A stretch of DNA of 64,000 bases from Pirellulaceae bacterium (GTDB lineage: Bacteria; Planctomycetota; Planctomycetia; Pirellulales; Pirellulaceae). The number at the start of each line of letters is the position of its first letter. Positions within the stretch are counted from its first letter, which is position 1. Shown here in pieces: positions 36,662-46,701 of this stretch. The stretch covers positions 496,001 to 560,000 of the forward strand of contig JAGYIQ010000004.1 of NCBI GenBank assembly GCA_018402565.1, given 5' to 3'. A program made the position numbers and the translations under genes. Under the pieces are notes generated by a model. It was not told where the DNA came from. It searched no databases and saw only the letters and a list, made by a program, of their open reading frames with translations.

Positions 36662-37444
36662 TTGCTACAACTCAAGTTATCGGTACAATTGTCAGGACTA
36701 GGCCTGCCACTCAAGTCGGCCTTGGCGGTCGCCGCTGATCTGGGAGTGGAAGCCGTCGAGATCGATGCCCGCCAGGAATTGCCTGCACCCGTTTCCCGCA
36801 CCGCTGTGCGACAACTGCTCAAGTGGTTGGACGACTACCGACTGAAGCTGGCCTGCCTGACCTTCCAGATCCGGCACGGCTTGGGCGACTCGACCCACTT
36901 GGATCGCCGCATCGGCGCCATTAAAGAAAACATGCGTCTGGCTTACCAATTGGGCTGCAACAGTCTGGTCTGCGATATCGGCGAAATCCCCTCACCCGAA
37001 CAAACCACCCTCCGCGACCAATGGGTGGATGTCGTCAACGACATCGGCCGCTTCGGACAGCGGGAGGGCGCATTCCTGGCGGCCAAGACGGGAATTGCTG
37101 CACCAGCCGTCCTCGAGCAATTCATCCGCGACTGCGACACCGGCAGCCTGATGATCGATTTGGACCCCGGCAATCTACTGTTGCACGGCCATTCGCTCGA
37201 GGGGGCCGTCGATGCCCTGGGGGCGCACACCCTGCAACTGCACGTCCGAGATGCCGTCCGAGACTTCGCTGCCCGCCGTGCCATCGAGGTTGAAGTGGGC
37301 CGCGGCTCGGTCGATTGGTCCGCCATCCTCGCCGGCCTCGAACAACAGGGCTTTCAAGGCTATGCCACCATCGCTCGGCAGGAGGCCAAACAACCGCAGT
37401 TGGAGTACCAACAGGCCTGTGAGTACCTGCGGAACCTATTTTAG
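36662..37444 (+). CDS. Xylose isomerase-like TIM-barrel protein
   Basis: 260 residues from TTG 36662, chosen because AGGAGG lies seven bases upstream; no ATG fits. AP endonuclease 2/sugar-phosphate isomerase fold: LGVEAVEIDARQELP, LKLACLTFQIRHGLGD, LGCNSLVCDIGEIPSP, FLAAKTGIAAPAVLEQF, SLMIDLDPGNLLLHGH, LQLHVRDAVRD and VEVGRGSVDWSAILAGL. Asp, His and Glu residues at strand ends provide a metal site. It likely isomerises or epimerises a sugar or inositol derivative; the substrate is unknown. Its TAG directly abuts a family A repeat. Confidence 0.82.
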   Translation: MLQLKLSVQLSGLGLPLKSALAVAADLGVEAVEIDARQELPAPVSRTAVRQLLKWLDDYRLKLACLTFQIRHGLGDSTHLDRRIGAIKENMRLAYQLGCNSLVCDIGEIPSPEQTTLRDQWVDVVNDIGRFGQREGAFLAAKTGIAAPAVLEQFIRDCDTGSLMIDLDPGNLLLHGHSLEGAVDALGAHTLQLHVRDAVRDFAARRAIEVEVGRGSVDWSAILAGLEQQGFQGYATIARQEAKQPQLEYQQACEYLRNLF

Positions 37445-37574
37445 GGCTGGTTGATTTTGCCAGACCAACTCGCGAATTCGCCGCCCGACGCAAGGAAATC
37501 TGACAAAAACACGGCTTTTTCCCGTCAATCGAAACGCTTGACGCGTTCCGCTACTGAAAAATCAACAAGCCCTT
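37443..37574. repeat. Family A element (locus 3, single unit)
   Basis: One unit, GGGCTGGTTGATTTTGCCAG to GAAAAATCAACAAGCCC, 132 bp. It fills the gap between the convergent TIM-barrel and cysNC genes. Confidence 0.85.
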
Positions 37575-37586
37575 TTAGGCCGACCG

Positions 37587-39494
37587 CTACTGCAAGAAAC
37601 CGCGTTCTGCGACCCATTGCTGAATCCGCGTTACGACGTCCTCCAACTTGGTCTCACCCGTGTCGATGACCAAGTCTGCCGACTCGGGCGCTTCGTAGGC
37701 GATCACGGGCCGCTCCTCGCCATAGTTCCCCTCGCGGTCGCGTTGACGACAGACCTCTTCGTCCGCCTGCAGGTGCACCACCACAAAGCGGTCGCGACCA
37801 ATCAGTTCGGCCGCCTTTTGCCGGATCGCTTCACTGGGAGCCACCACCGCCAGCACACAAATCAAGCCCGAGTCATTCAGCAACTTGGCGACCTCGGCCG
37901 TTCGCCGCAGATTCTCCGACCGCTGTTCGGGTGAAAAATCCAGGTCCCGGCTGATCCCCGACCGCATCTGCTGGCCGTCCAACACCACGACCGTGCGGCC
38001 CTCGTCGAACCAGCGTTTCTCCAGGGCCAAGGCCGTGGAGGTCTTGCCCGCCCCCGGCAGGCCCGTCAACAAGATCGTGACCGGTTGCTGGCCGTAGCGG
38101 TGGGCCCGCTGCTGCGGCGTCACTTGACTGGGGTCCACCTGCAGCGTGTCAGTGGCAACCGAATCCCAATGGTCCGGCCGATCGTCGCTGGTGTTTCGCG
38201 GGTGGATCATCCCCGCTCCCACGGTCGCATTGGTGATGCGATCCACCACGATAAAGGCCCCCATGTGGCGATTGCGACGATAGTCGTCGTAGGCGATCGA
38301 CTCCGTCAATTGCACCACGCAGCGGCCGATTTGGTTCAGCTCCAAACGACTGCTGGAGACTCGCTGCAACGTGTTGACATCCACTTGATACTTGAGCTGT
38401 TGGATCTGGCCGTTGACCGACTTCGAGCAGTGCTTGATCAGGTAATTTTTGCCCGGCAGTAAAGGCTCTTCGGACATCCAGACCAACATCGCTTCAAATC
38501 GACTGCCGACCGTCGGCACGTTGCCCGGCCGCACGATCATATCACCGCGGCTGACATCCACCTCATCTGTCAGGGTCAAGGTCACCGACAAAGGCGCGAA
38601 GGCCTCGGTTTGAGTCCCACCGTAAGTCACGATCTCTTTGACTCGCGTCGTCTTGCGACTGGGGACCACCATCACCTCGTCGCCCACCCGCACGACACCG
38701 GAAGCCACCGTGCCACAAAAACCGCGAAAATCCAAATGCGGCCGATTCACGTACTGGACCGGGAAGCGAAAATCCTCCAGATTGCGATCTGAACCGATGT
38801 AAACGCTCTCCAAGAACTCCATCAAGGTTGGACCCTGATACCAGTCCATCCGCGTGCTGCGATCCACCAAGTTATCGCCTTGCAGCGCGGAGATCGGAAT
38901 AAAATGCAAATCAGGCACACTCAAGCGTGTCGCAAATTCCAAGTAATCCGCCCGAATCTGCTCGAAGACGGCTTGATCGAAGTCCTTCAAGTCCATCTTA
39001 TTGATCGCCACCAAGATGTGCTTGATGCCCAGCAACGAAACGATGAAGCTATGCCGCCGCGTCTGTTCCATCACGCCATGTCGAGCGTCGATCAGAATGA
39101 TCGCCAAATCCGCCGTGGAGGCACCCGTGGCCATATTGCGAGTGTACTGCACATGCCCCGGGGTATCGGCAATGATGAACTTACGCTTGGCGGTCGAAAA
39201 ATAACGATAGGCCACGTCGATCGTGATCCCCTGCTCACGTTCCGCTCGCAACCCGTCGGTCAACAAAGCGGGATCAAAACCGCCCCCCGTGGTGCCGTGC
39301 GTCACCGAGTCCTTCTGCAGTTTCGCCAACTGATCTTCGTAGATCATCTTGGAGTCGTAGAGCAGGCGACCGATCAGCGTGCTCTTGCCGTCGTCCACGC
39401 TGCCACAAGTGATGAACCGCAACAGCTCCTTCTGTTCGTGCTGGGCCAAGTAGGCATCGATATCGGTAGCGATCAATTCGGATTGGTGCGACAT
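37587..39494 (-). CDS. cysNC: Sulfate adenylyltransferase subunit 1 / APS kinase fusion
   Basis: 635 residues. The N-terminal two thirds are the CysN GTPase: [23 protein letters not shown] (G1), [19 protein letters not shown] (G3) and AINKMDL (G4), then EF-Tu-like beta barrels. From about residue 455 comes APS kinase (CysC): [22 protein letters not shown] (P-loop), [18 protein letters not shown], ending [10 protein letters not shown]. With CysD it makes APS, and the kinase domain then makes PAPS. It starts 2 bp after the cysD stop, in one operon. Confidence 0.96.
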   Translation of the reverse strand: MSHQSELIATDIDAYLAQHEQKELLRFITCGSVDDGKSTLIGRLLYDSKMIYEDQLAKLQKDSVTHGTTGGGFDPALLTDGLRAEREQGITIDVAYRYFSTAKRKFIIADTPGHVQYTRNMATGASTADLAIILIDARHGVMEQTRRHSFIVSLLGIKHILVAINKMDLKDFDQAVFEQIRADYLEFATRLSVPDLHFIPISALQGDNLVDRSTRMDWYQGPTLMEFLESVYIGSDRNLEDFRFPVQYVNRPHLDFRGFCGTVASGVVRVGDEVMVVPSRKTTRVKEIVTYGGTQTEAFAPLSVTLTLTDEVDVSRGDMIVRPGNVPTVGSRFEAMLVWMSEEPLLPGKNYLIKHCSKSVNGQIQQLKYQVDVNTLQRVSSSRLELNQIGRCVVQLTESIAYDDYRRNRHMGAFIVVDRITNATVGAGMIHPRNTSDDRPDHWDSVATDTLQVDPSQVTPQQRAHRYGQQPVTILLTGLPGAGKTSTALALEKRWFDEGRTVVVLDGQQMRSGISRDLDFSPEQRSENLRRTAEVAKLLNDSGLICVLAVVAPSEAIRQKAAELIGRDRFVVVHLQADEEVCRQRDREGNYGEERPVIAYEAPESADLVIDTGETKLEDVVTRIQQWVAERGFLQ

Positions 39495-39496
39495 GA

Positions 39497-40402
39497 TTAG
39501 AAATACCCTTCCTTCTTCTTGTCTTCCATGCTCCCCTCCTCGTCATTGTCGATCACGCGTCCTTGACGTTCCGAGGTCGTCGCCAACAGCATCTCCTGAA
39601 TGATCTCCGGCAACGTGGTCGCCTGCGATTCCACGGCGCCGGTCAACGGGTAGCAGCCCAAGGTGCGAAACCGCACCGTACGCATCTCGGGCACCTCGCC
39701 CGGCTTGAGCTTGAGCCGATCGTCATCCACCATCAGCATCACACCATCCCGCCAGACCACCGGCCGCGGCGCGGCAAAGTACAGCGGCACGATCGGGATC
39801 TTCTCCAAGTGGATGTATTGCCAGATATCCAACTCGGTCCAATTCGACAGCGGAAACACGCGAATGCTCTCGCCCTTGTTCACACGAGCGTTGTACAGGT
39901 TCCACAACTCCGGCCGCTGGTTCTTCGGGTCCCAGCGGTGAAACTGGTCGCGGAACGAAAACACCCGCTCCTTCGCCCGAGCCTTCTCCTCGTCGCGACG
40001 AGCACCGCCGAACGCGGCATCGAATTGGTACTTATCCAGGGCCTGCTTCAACCCCTCGGTCTTCATCACCGTGGTGTGCTTGCCACCGGAAGTCAGCGGA
40101 TCCAGACCCAGTTTCAGGCCTTCCTGGTTGACGTAGATCAGCACCTCCAACCCCAGTTCCTTCATCGCGTAGTCGCGGCGGAAACGGTACATTTCCTGGA
40201 ACTTCCACGTCGTATCGATGTGCATCAAAGGGAAGGGCGGCTTGGCTGGATAAAACGCCTTCATCGCCAGATGAACCATCACCGAGGAGTCTTTGCCCAC
40301 CGAGTAGAGCATGACCGGGTTTTTGAACTCGGCCGCCACCTCGCGGATGATATGGATACTCTCGGCTTCCAGTTGCTTGAGATGCGTGATGCGGTAAGAC
40401 AT
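39497..40402 (-). CDS. cysD: Sulfate adenylyltransferase subunit 2
   Basis: 301 residues. PP-loop-type ATP-binding domain: [21 protein letters not shown] (SxGKDS), [70 protein letters not shown]. CysD adenylates sulfate, driven by GTP hydrolysis in CysN. First gene of the cysD-cysNC operon. The end is Lys/Glu/Asp-rich ([16 protein letters not shown]), as usual. Confidence 0.97.
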   Translation of the reverse strand: MSYRITHLKQLEAESIHIIREVAAEFKNPVMLYSVGKDSSVMVHLAMKAFYPAKPPFPLMHIDTTWKFQEMYRFRRDYAMKELGLEVLIYVNQEGLKLGLDPLTSGGKHTTVMKTEGLKQALDKYQFDAAFGGARRDEEKARAKERVFSFRDQFHRWDPKNQRPELWNLYNARVNKGESIRVFPLSNWTELDIWQYIHLEKIPIVPLYFAAPRPVVWRDGVMLMVDDDRLKLKPGEVPEMRTVRFRTLGCYPLTGAVESQATTLPEIIQEMLLATTSERQGRVIDNDEEGSMEDKKKEGYF

Positions 40403-40899
40403 TCAGCAGACCGTCTTCAAAAAGGGAGGCGTCCCGTCACCTTCTGCGCCTACGACGCAGCGGCACGAGGGTTGCAGTGTATATCGGCAAACTAGCCGGC
40501 AAAAGTACCGGAATCGTGAAATTCTTCGCTGTGCGAATCACCCCACCCCCCCCACGGGCCTTGTTGATTTTTCCGTAGCGGAATGCGGCAAGGGCTTGTT
40601 GATTTTTCCGCAGCGGAACGCGTCAAGCGTTTCGATTGACGGGAAAACGCGATGTTTTTGCCCGATTCCCTTGAATCGGACGGCAATGCCGCGTGCAAGT
40701 CTGGAAAAATCAACAAACCCGCAAGGGCAGCCAGCCCAACCTTAGCGATGGTTGGACGACCGAAGTCCCCCCGCCCGCAGCCTGAGAACCGCCAGCGAAC
40801 GCCCCGACCGAGGCTCTCCCCAGGACTGGAAAATCACCGCCAAAACGCCTAGAATTGGGGCGGTTATGGGGGCATCTACGCAAAAACCGACGTGAAAAC
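40403..40899. other. Intergenic region upstream of cysD and miaE
   Basis: 497 bp between divergent genes. It contains a family A repeat (40555-40722) and otherwise no coding frame. The remaining segments should hold both promoters. Confidence 0.5.
40555..40722. repeat. Family A element (locus 4)
   Basis: Half-unit plus full unit: CCTTGTTGATTTTTCCGTAGCGG, then GGCTTGTTGATTTTTCCGC, ending TGGAAAAATCAACAAACCC. It contains the internal CCTTGAATCGG pairing with CCCGATTC. Confidence 0.83.
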
Positions 40900-41481
40900 A
40901 TGCTAAATTTGGCCTCCGACACCAACCAACGCTGGTTGGAACAGGTCGATACCCACCTAGACGAAATCTTGATCGATCATGCTCACTGCGAAAAAAAAGC
41001 AGCCGGCTGTGCGATGAACTTGATCTTCGCCTATGTCGACAAACCCGATCTGGTGGCTGAGTTGTCGGAAATCGTCCGCGAGGAACTGGAGCACTTCCTC
41101 CAGGTGCTGGAACTGCTCAAACGACGTGGCACCCCGTTTCGCAAGCTCACCCCCAGCCTCTACGGACAACAACTCAATGCTCTGGTTCGGAAATTCGAGC
41201 CGGACCGTGCCGTGGATCGACTACTGATCGCCTGCTTGATCGAAGCCCGCAGCTGCGAACGCTTTGCCCTGCTCAAGGATCACGTCCGCCATCGTGAACC
41301 GGAGCTGGCCGACTTCTACGCTTCTCTGTTCGAGTCCGAGGCCCGCCACCATACGACCTATGTGCGGATGGCCAAGCTGTTCCAAAGCGAGGAAAAAGTC
41401 AAAGCTCGCCTGAAAGACCTGGCCATCGAAGAAGCCAAAATCATCGCCGACGTCTACCCACTGCCACGCATGCACAGTTAG
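40900..41481 (+). CDS. miaE: tRNA-(ms2io6A)-hydroxylase, MiaE family
   Basis: 193 residues from ATG 40900. Ferritin-like four-helix protein with diiron ligands: HAHCEKKAAGCAMNLIF, REELEHFLQVLELLKRRG, LIACLIEARSCERFALL and LFESEARHHTTYVRMAKLF. The E..H pairs (EELEH, ESEARHH) match MiaE, which hydroxylates the isopentenyl group of modified A37 in tRNA with O2. mtnB follows 13 bp downstream, so the genes are probably co-transcribed. Confidence 0.88.
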   Translation: MLNLASDTNQRWLEQVDTHLDEILIDHAHCEKKAAGCAMNLIFAYVDKPDLVAELSEIVREELEHFLQVLELLKRRGTPFRKLTPSLYGQQLNALVRKFEPDRAVDRLLIACLIEARSCERFALLKDHVRHREPELADFYASLFESEARHHTTYVRMAKLFQSEEKVKARLKDLAIEEAKIIADVYPLPRMHS

Positions 41482-41494
41482 AGGAACCCACCCC

Positions 41495-42295
41495 TTGAGC
41501 CCATCGCCTCCGCCCACCGCGGCCGAATCCTCCGCGGCCGCATCCGGCAACGCCGCCGCCAACAGCCTGGCCGCTCCCGCCTGGCCGCTCAACCCGTCGC
41601 AGCCACACGGACTCGGACTCCCATTTCCTGGCCTACCATTTCCCGACGGTCACCGACTCCGCGGTTGCGAGGTCGCAGTTGCAGACTTGGTGCAAACCGG
41701 GCAGCTGTTCTACCAACGTGGCTGGTCGGTCGGCACCAGCAGCAACTACAGCGTGATCATCGATCGCCAACCGCTGGAACTGTTGGTCACCGCCAGTGGC
41801 ATGCACAAGGGACGCCTGCGAGCTGACGACTTTGTTCGCATCAACGATCAGGGCCGCCCGGTGCTGCCCGACCAGCCCAAGTCGTCGGCCGAGACCATGC
41901 TGCACGTGGTCGCCGCCCAAAAGCTGCCCAACATCGGCTGTGTCCTACATACCCATAGCGTCTGGGCCACCATCCTGGGCGATAAGTTCTTCCACCGCGG
42001 CCATGTCCCCATCCACGGATTCGAAATGCTCAAGGGGTTGGACGGCATCACAACCCACGAGACCAACTACGAACTCCGAATTTTTGAAAACACCCAAGAC
42101 ATCCCCGTTTTGGCCGACGAGGTCGGACGATGGCTCGACGAGTGCCTAGCCGCCGGTGGGCCTGGCCCCCACGGCTACTTGATTCGCAAGCATGGCCTGT
42201 ACACTTGGGGAAAAGACGTCGCCGAGGCCCAACGACACATTGAAATCTACGAATTTTTGTTAGAATGCGTGGGCCGCCAACTGCTCATGACCTGA
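41495..42295 (+). CDS. mtnB: Methylthioribulose-1-phosphate dehydratase
   Basis: 266 residues from TTG 41495 with AGAGGAA upstream. An Ala/Ser/Pro-rich leader of about 50 residues precedes the class II aldolase-like fold: [42 protein letters not shown] (zinc His pair), [16 protein letters not shown] and [18 protein letters not shown] (third His). MtnB dehydrates MTRu-1-P in the methionine salvage cycle. mtnD follows, but no mtnC-like gene lies nearby. Confidence 0.92.
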   Translation: MSPSPPPTAAESSAAASGNAAANSLAAPAWPLNPSQPHGLGLPFPGLPFPDGHRLRGCEVAVADLVQTGQLFYQRGWSVGTSSNYSVIIDRQPLELLVTASGMHKGRLRADDFVRINDQGRPVLPDQPKSSAETMLHVVAAQKLPNIGCVLHTHSVWATILGDKFFHRGHVPIHGFEMLKGLDGITTHETNYELRIFENTQDIPVLADEVGRWLDECLAAGGPGPHGYLIRKHGLYTWGKDVAEAQRHIEIYEFLLECVGRQLLMT

Positions 42296-42354
42296 GCCGC
42301 GCGGCTCGCAGCTGCCCACCCGACCATCCCGCTAAGGTTCCCAGGAGTTTCCGC

Positions 42355-42942
42355 ATGGCTGTTGTCCATATCCCCACCGAAAACCGCGAACTGACCAACG
42401 TGAGCGAAATTCGCGACTTCTTGGCCCCATTCGGCATCTGGTACGAGAACTGGGAAGTCGCCGGACGCATCGGCGATCAAGCCACCAATGAAGAAATCCT
42501 GTCCGCATACGAACCCGAAATCAATCGCCTCAAGCAGCAGGGTGGCTTTGTCACGGCCGACGTGATCAACGTCCATCGCGAAACCCCGAACCTGGACGCG
42601 ATGCTGAACAAGTTCAACAAAGAGCATACCCACAGCGAGGACGAAGTGCGGTTCACCGTCGAGGGACGCGGCGTGTTCCACATCCACCCCGAAAACGGCC
42701 CCGTCTTCAGCGTGACCGTCACCAGCGGCGATCTGATCAATGTCCCCCGCGGCACCAAGCACTGGTTCAATCTCTGCGACGATCGCCACATCCGCTGCAT
42801 CCGCCTGTTCGAAGACATGAGCGGCTGGACCCCAGAGTACATCGACGAGGCGGTCCACGAGCAGTACGCGCCGCTGTGCATGGGACCCGCTTACGTCGCC
42901 GCAGAATCCGGCGATAAAGCGCCCTCCGGCTTCAGCAACTGA
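42355..42942 (+). CDS. mtnD: Acireductone dioxygenase
   Basis: 195 residues from ATG 42355, with CCAGGAG upstream. Cupin metal site [22 protein letters not shown] (two His, Glu), and [12 protein letters not shown] (fourth ligand His). The N-terminus [14 protein letters not shown] is typical. With iron the enzyme makes the methionine precursor KMTB; with nickel it makes an off-pathway product. It is 59 bp after mtnB. Confidence 0.95.
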   Translation: MAVVHIPTENRELTNVSEIRDFLAPFGIWYENWEVAGRIGDQATNEEILSAYEPEINRLKQQGGFVTADVINVHRETPNLDAMLNKFNKEHTHSEDEVRFTVEGRGVFHIHPENGPVFSVTVTSGDLINVPRGTKHWFNLCDDRHIRCIRLFEDMSGWTPEYIDEAVHEQYAPLCMGPAYVAAESGDKAPSGFSN

Positions 42943-43147
42943 TCTCTCCTAGCAGCTCGGCCAACGCTTCGATACACCGCAGGAGATTCTCTGCTGCCTG
43001 CGGTGCTGCTGCTCCGTCCATACAATCCCTACAACCATGTCGCCCCGGCTGCGACGAATTATTTTTTGTAGCTTGCCTCCGCCGTACGGTCGCCGGCGAG
43101 CTAAGGTTCGAAGTCGCTTGTCTCCCACCCGGGATGGTTCGAACCTT

Positions 43148-45109
43148 ATGTGGCCCCTCGTTTACATGTCGCTGCTCAACGCCGGGCTGGGCTTTGCCCT
43201 GGCCGCTTGGGCCTATCGTCGCTGCCTCTGCGCCAAACGCTGGCGGCAGCAAGGCTACGATCAACGCATCTTCTGCCCGCCATTCAACGCCGGCCTGAAT
43301 CGACTCCGCCGCCGTCGGCCGTTTGACATCGATAAAGTCTTACAGCGATTGGGTTCAACGCAGCCCGTTGAGAACAAACCGGATGTGCCGAACGCGGCGG
43401 ACATGCCAAACAAGTCAGACCTGTCAGACCCGTCAGACGTTGCAGAAGTGTCGGACCTGTCAGACGTGTCAGGCAAGTTAGAAAAGCCAGAAAAGCCAGA
43501 CGATTCAAACAAGTCAAACAAGTCAAACCTGCCTCACAAGTCAGACGTGTCAGACGTGTCAGAAGTGTCAGACGTGTCAGACGCGTCAGACGCGTCAGAG
43601 AAGTTGGACTTGTCGGACCTGTCAGACGTGTCGAACAAGTCGGACGCTTCAGACTTGTCGGACTTGTCAGACTTGCCAGGCGAATCGAACAGGTTGAATG
43701 CTTCAGACCCGTCGGACGTGCCGGACCGATCAGAACTATCGAACAAGTCAGATCTGTCGGACCGGTCGGACGTGTCGGAACCGTCAGACTTATCGGACGT
43801 GTCGGACCGGTCAGAAGTGTCAGAGCTGGCGAACACGCGGGGCCAGGAGGAAAAGACGGCCGCTGTTATCGCTGGTGGGATGACCAAGGAGCGAACGCCC
43901 GAGATATGGAATGCGTCCAACCCGGGAGCAATTTCGGAACGGACTGCCAGCGAAGCGAAACAAATTTTCTCGCTGCCACAGACAAATGACGACGATTTCT
44001 TGGCGCGGGCTGCCGTGATCGATTCGGGCCTGCAGGCCCTGTTGGCACTCGAGCGAGGCAGCGTTCCCACCGACGCCAATTCGCAGCAAGCGACGGCGAT
44101 TTGGCAGGAGATCACCACTCAAGTCCAAGCCACTCACCACTGGTGGACGGACTTTGAAGGCACCCTGACTGAGAAACTGTCACGTGGTGCAGGGCGCCCG
44201 ATTCACCCAGAACAACGGGCCCAAGTCGAAGACGATCTGGTAGCCATGCAAGCCAGCTTGATGGAGTGCCAAAGCCTGCTGGACGAAGCACTCTCCGCGA
44301 CTGCACCTCCAGTGCCGCCCCGCCGAGACGGTGGTAAAGCCGCCCAGAACACCGCGCCCGCTCGCGTGCGCAGCGGCTTGATGGGGGCCATCAAAGCCTG
44401 TCACCACCTCCGCGACAATCTCGTCATGCTGCTGCCCGAGCCACCCCTCCGATTCCACAGCGGCTCGAGCCAAGCCTTGCCAAAGGACGATGGACCGACC
44501 ATCCCGCCCGTGTCTTACGTGACCCAGCAGGGGTTGGCGGGCGCCACAGCCACCGTCCAGAACTGGCAAAGCCAATTGACCGCCGATACTCCGAATGTGG
44601 CCTCACTCCTGCTGGTCGACTTCGACCGCACCAACCACTGGAACCAACGCCTCGGCCTGCAGGCGCTGGACTGGATCTTGGATTCATGCCATCATCAAAT
44701 CGCCGAGTCGATCCGGCATAATCGCGGGTTTGACCGCGTGGTGCGCGTGGGTGGCCAACAATTCCTGGTATTTTTGGGCAGCACCCCAGTCGCCTCGGCC
44801 AAGTTCGCCGCAGATCGCTTGCGTCAAGTCTTTGAACAGACCACATGGGAAGTCGCCGACCAATCCATCGCCGTGCATTGCAGCCTGACCGTCGGGAGCT
44901 TCCGCGCCAACCAACCCCTGGCCGCTCAAATCAACGGGCTGCGACTGGGCATGGCCGAAGCCAAACGCCTGGGTGGAAACGTGGTGGTCGAACCCAGTCC
45001 GACGGGGCGCTTTCAACAGATCGCTGGAGTTCCGACTTACTCCCTGCCACCCCGCCGACAGCGTCAACCTTGCGAAAAATGGAACCCTAAAGCAGCCGTC
45101 AACTGTTGA
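43148..45109 (+). CDS. Membrane-anchored degenerate GGDEF protein with Ser-Asp repeats
   Basis: 653 residues from ATG 43148. One N-terminal membrane helix (MWPLVYMSLLNAGLGFALAAWAY) is followed by a region (about 90-227) of repeated SDLSDVSD/SNKSD tripeptide units encoded by a 9-bp DNA repeat. Then come a helical linker and a GGDEF-like domain (about 480-630). The active loop reads VGGQQF (GGQQF at 535-539) instead of GGDEF, so both acidic metal and catalytic residues are missing; VDFDRTNHWNQRLG matches the start of the domain. It is likely a c-di-GMP/GTP sensor or scaffold, not a cyclase. Its 3' end overlaps kynA, which runs in the opposite direction, by 46 bp. Confidence 0.78.
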   Translation: MWPLVYMSLLNAGLGFALAAWAYRRCLCAKRWRQQGYDQRIFCPPFNAGLNRLRRRRPFDIDKVLQRLGSTQPVENKPDVPNAADMPNKSDLSDPSDVAEVSDLSDVSGKLEKPEKPDDSNKSNKSNLPHKSDVSDVSEVSDVSDASDASEKLDLSDLSDVSNKSDASDLSDLSDLPGESNRLNASDPSDVPDRSELSNKSDLSDRSDVSEPSDLSDVSDRSEVSELANTRGQEEKTAAVIAGGMTKERTPEIWNASNPGAISERTASEAKQIFSLPQTNDDDFLARAAVIDSGLQALLALERGSVPTDANSQQATAIWQEITTQVQATHHWWTDFEGTLTEKLSRGAGRPIHPEQRAQVEDDLVAMQASLMECQSLLDEALSATAPPVPPRRDGGKAAQNTAPARVRSGLMGAIKACHHLRDNLVMLLPEPPLRFHSGSSQALPKDDGPTIPPVSYVTQQGLAGATATVQNWQSQLTADTPNVASLLLVDFDRTNHWNQRLGLQALDWILDSCHHQIAESIRHNRGFDRVVRVGGQQFLVFLGSTPVASAKFAADRLRQVFEQTTWEVADQSIAVHCSLTVGSFRANQPLAAQINGLRLGMAEAKRLGGNVVVEPSPTGRFQQIAGVPTYSLPPRRQRQPCEKWNPKAAVNC

Positions 45110-46161
45110 GGCAACGTCGGCAACGCCGACCGTGGCAGCAGAAAGGTCGACAACGCGTACAGGTCCAGAAACACTCGGTTGTGCATCATCGTCTGCTGCA
45201 GGTACTCCGAACCCGCCGAACCGCCGGTCCCAATCTTACGTCCCAACATTCTTTGCACCATCAAGACGTGTCGCATTCGCCACTGGGTCAAGCCTTCATC
45301 GATCTCGACCAATAGAGTCAGATAGCGAAACGGCAAATGGAACATGGGCTGATCCCGATAGAGATGCGTGAACAGAGCCGCCAGAAACCCCCGATGCGAC
45401 AGGCGAAAATGTCCCTGATCGCGCAATTCGTTAAACTGGCCTTCATCCAAAATCGCCTCGAACCGCTGGCTAGTCGCCGCGTGAGCAGACAACTGACGGT
45501 CTCGCTGTTCGGCGGACAGGGCAGGGTTGGTTTCAATAATCTGCCGATCACGCTGCAACATCTCGCGCACGGCCGTCCCGTAATGCTCCCAGAATTGAAA
45601 GTTGCCAAACTGTAAAAACGGCATACGGGCCAACCAGCGATCGGTCAACTCCAACAGACTGGGCTCACTCTCCCACTGAGCCAACTCCGCCTGGTCGGCC
45701 GCGCCCAAACGACTGCGAACAAAATCTTGATCCGCTGCCGTACGTTGCTGACGCTGCACGCCCAACAGCGTCTCGATCCGCTTGAACTGCATGCTTTGAA
45801 AGCCAGACGCCGGCACCAACAAATCGCGGAACTCCAAAAAATCCAAGGGAGTCATCGTCTCGAGCACATCGATCTGCGTCAGCCACAACCCCTGAATGGC
45901 GCGGACCCGCTGCAAACGCTGAATCAAGGGCCCAAACCGACTGTCGGGAATCGTCGGTGACAGAAACTCCTGCCGCACACTCTCCAACTCGTGGACCGTC
46001 TGCTTGAACCACAACTCATAAGCCTGGTGCGTGATAATGAACAGCAACTCGTCGTGCGCTGCCGGGCCGTACTTGGCACTCTCCGGCTGCTGACACCCCA
46101 ACAACTGCTCCAACTGCAGGTACTGGCTGTAGTGTATCGGTGGGGGCAAACGACGATCCAT
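45064..46161 (-). CDS. kynA: Tryptophan 2,3-dioxygenase
   Basis: 365 residues. Family motifs: HDELLFIITHQAYELWFKQ (active-site His45), EFRDLLVPASGFQSMQFKRIE, and WRMRHVLMVQRMLGRKIGTGGSAGSEYL, where His298 should be the proximal heme ligand and the GTGGSAG loop closes over tryptophan. It opens the tryptophan ring to N-formylkynurenine. No other kynurenine genes are adjacent. It is convergent with the GGDEF gene with overlapping 3' ends. Its 5' side, about 150 bp upstream, carries a structured element ending in a minus-strand terminator, which could attenuate it. Confidence 0.94.
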   Translation of the reverse strand: MDRRLPPPIHYSQYLQLEQLLGCQQPESAKYGPAAHDELLFIITHQAYELWFKQTVHELESVRQEFLSPTIPDSRFGPLIQRLQRVRAIQGLWLTQIDVLETMTPLDFLEFRDLLVPASGFQSMQFKRIETLLGVQRQQRTAADQDFVRSRLGAADQAELAQWESEPSLLELTDRWLARMPFLQFGNFQFWEHYGTAVREMLQRDRQIIETNPALSAEQRDRQLSAHAATSQRFEAILDEGQFNELRDQGHFRLSHRGFLAALFTHLYRDQPMFHLPFRYLTLLVEIDEGLTQWRMRHVLMVQRMLGRKIGTGGSAGSEYLQQTMMHNRVFLDLYALSTFLLPRSALPTLPQQLTAALGFHFSQG

Positions 46162-46245
46162 CGGTGCAACTCGCTCGAAAACAGTTAGAATGCCGCCCCC
46201 GCCCGATGATTAGAACAACAATGGAACGATGCCGACAGCCCGAGA

Positions 46246-46286
46246 TAGAAACAGCCCGAGATAGAAACAGCCCGAGCACCCGAAAT
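46246..46286. repeat. 16-bp tandem repeat
   Basis: Two and a half copies of CAGCCCGAGATAGAAA between the kynA start and the structured element. Confidence 0.7.
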
Positions 46287-46313
46287 GGAACACTGCCAAA
46301 AAAATCGGGGGTA

Positions 46314-46493
46314 TAAAAAAAAGCGCCCCCCGCAGGTGGGGCAGGACCCTGCGGAGGGCTAGGCTCGAGCAGGTCGAGCCGTTACTCAATCCAACCCAGT
46401 TGGGCTGGGCGACTTCAGAAGTCGCATGTTTAAAATGCCCTTCGTAGGCGGGGCAGGATCCTCCGAAGGGCGCGATTCGGACTAGCCGAATCG
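46314..46493 (-). ncRNA. Tandem two-hairpin structured element, candidate RNA/attenuator
   Basis: Two similar units. Unit 1: hairpin 46325-46359 (arms GCCCCCCGCAGG / CCTGCGGAGGGC, loop TGGGGCAGGAC) plus hairpin 46362-46380 (GGCTCGA/TCGAGCC). Unit 2: hairpin 46437-46471 (GCCCTTCGTAGG / CCTCCGAAGGGC, loop CGGGGCAGGAT) plus hairpin 46473-46493 (CGATTCGG/CCGAATCG). The stems differ in sequence but pair, while the loop YGGGGCAGGAY is kept. A further hairpin (46409-46425) lies between. On the minus strand unit 1 pairs fully with one G.U and is followed by eight or nine T, so it is a terminator there, pointing to kynA. Confidence 0.6.
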
Positions 46494-46701
46494 TGTTCTA
46501 ACTCTTGAATTATAGCAGCACTTTTGCGATCGTCAAGTCACTTGCCGAATTTTTGTTGCTGCCGACTTTTCAGTCGCATCGTTCACTTGGCTGAGCCACT
46601 GTCCCGTGTTCGAGGAAGGTATTTTAGCAATTCCCGGGAGACCTGCAAGCCCCACCCCCCAAATTTTTGCCACATTTTTCTGCCGGGCCCCCGGGAGGCG
46701 A

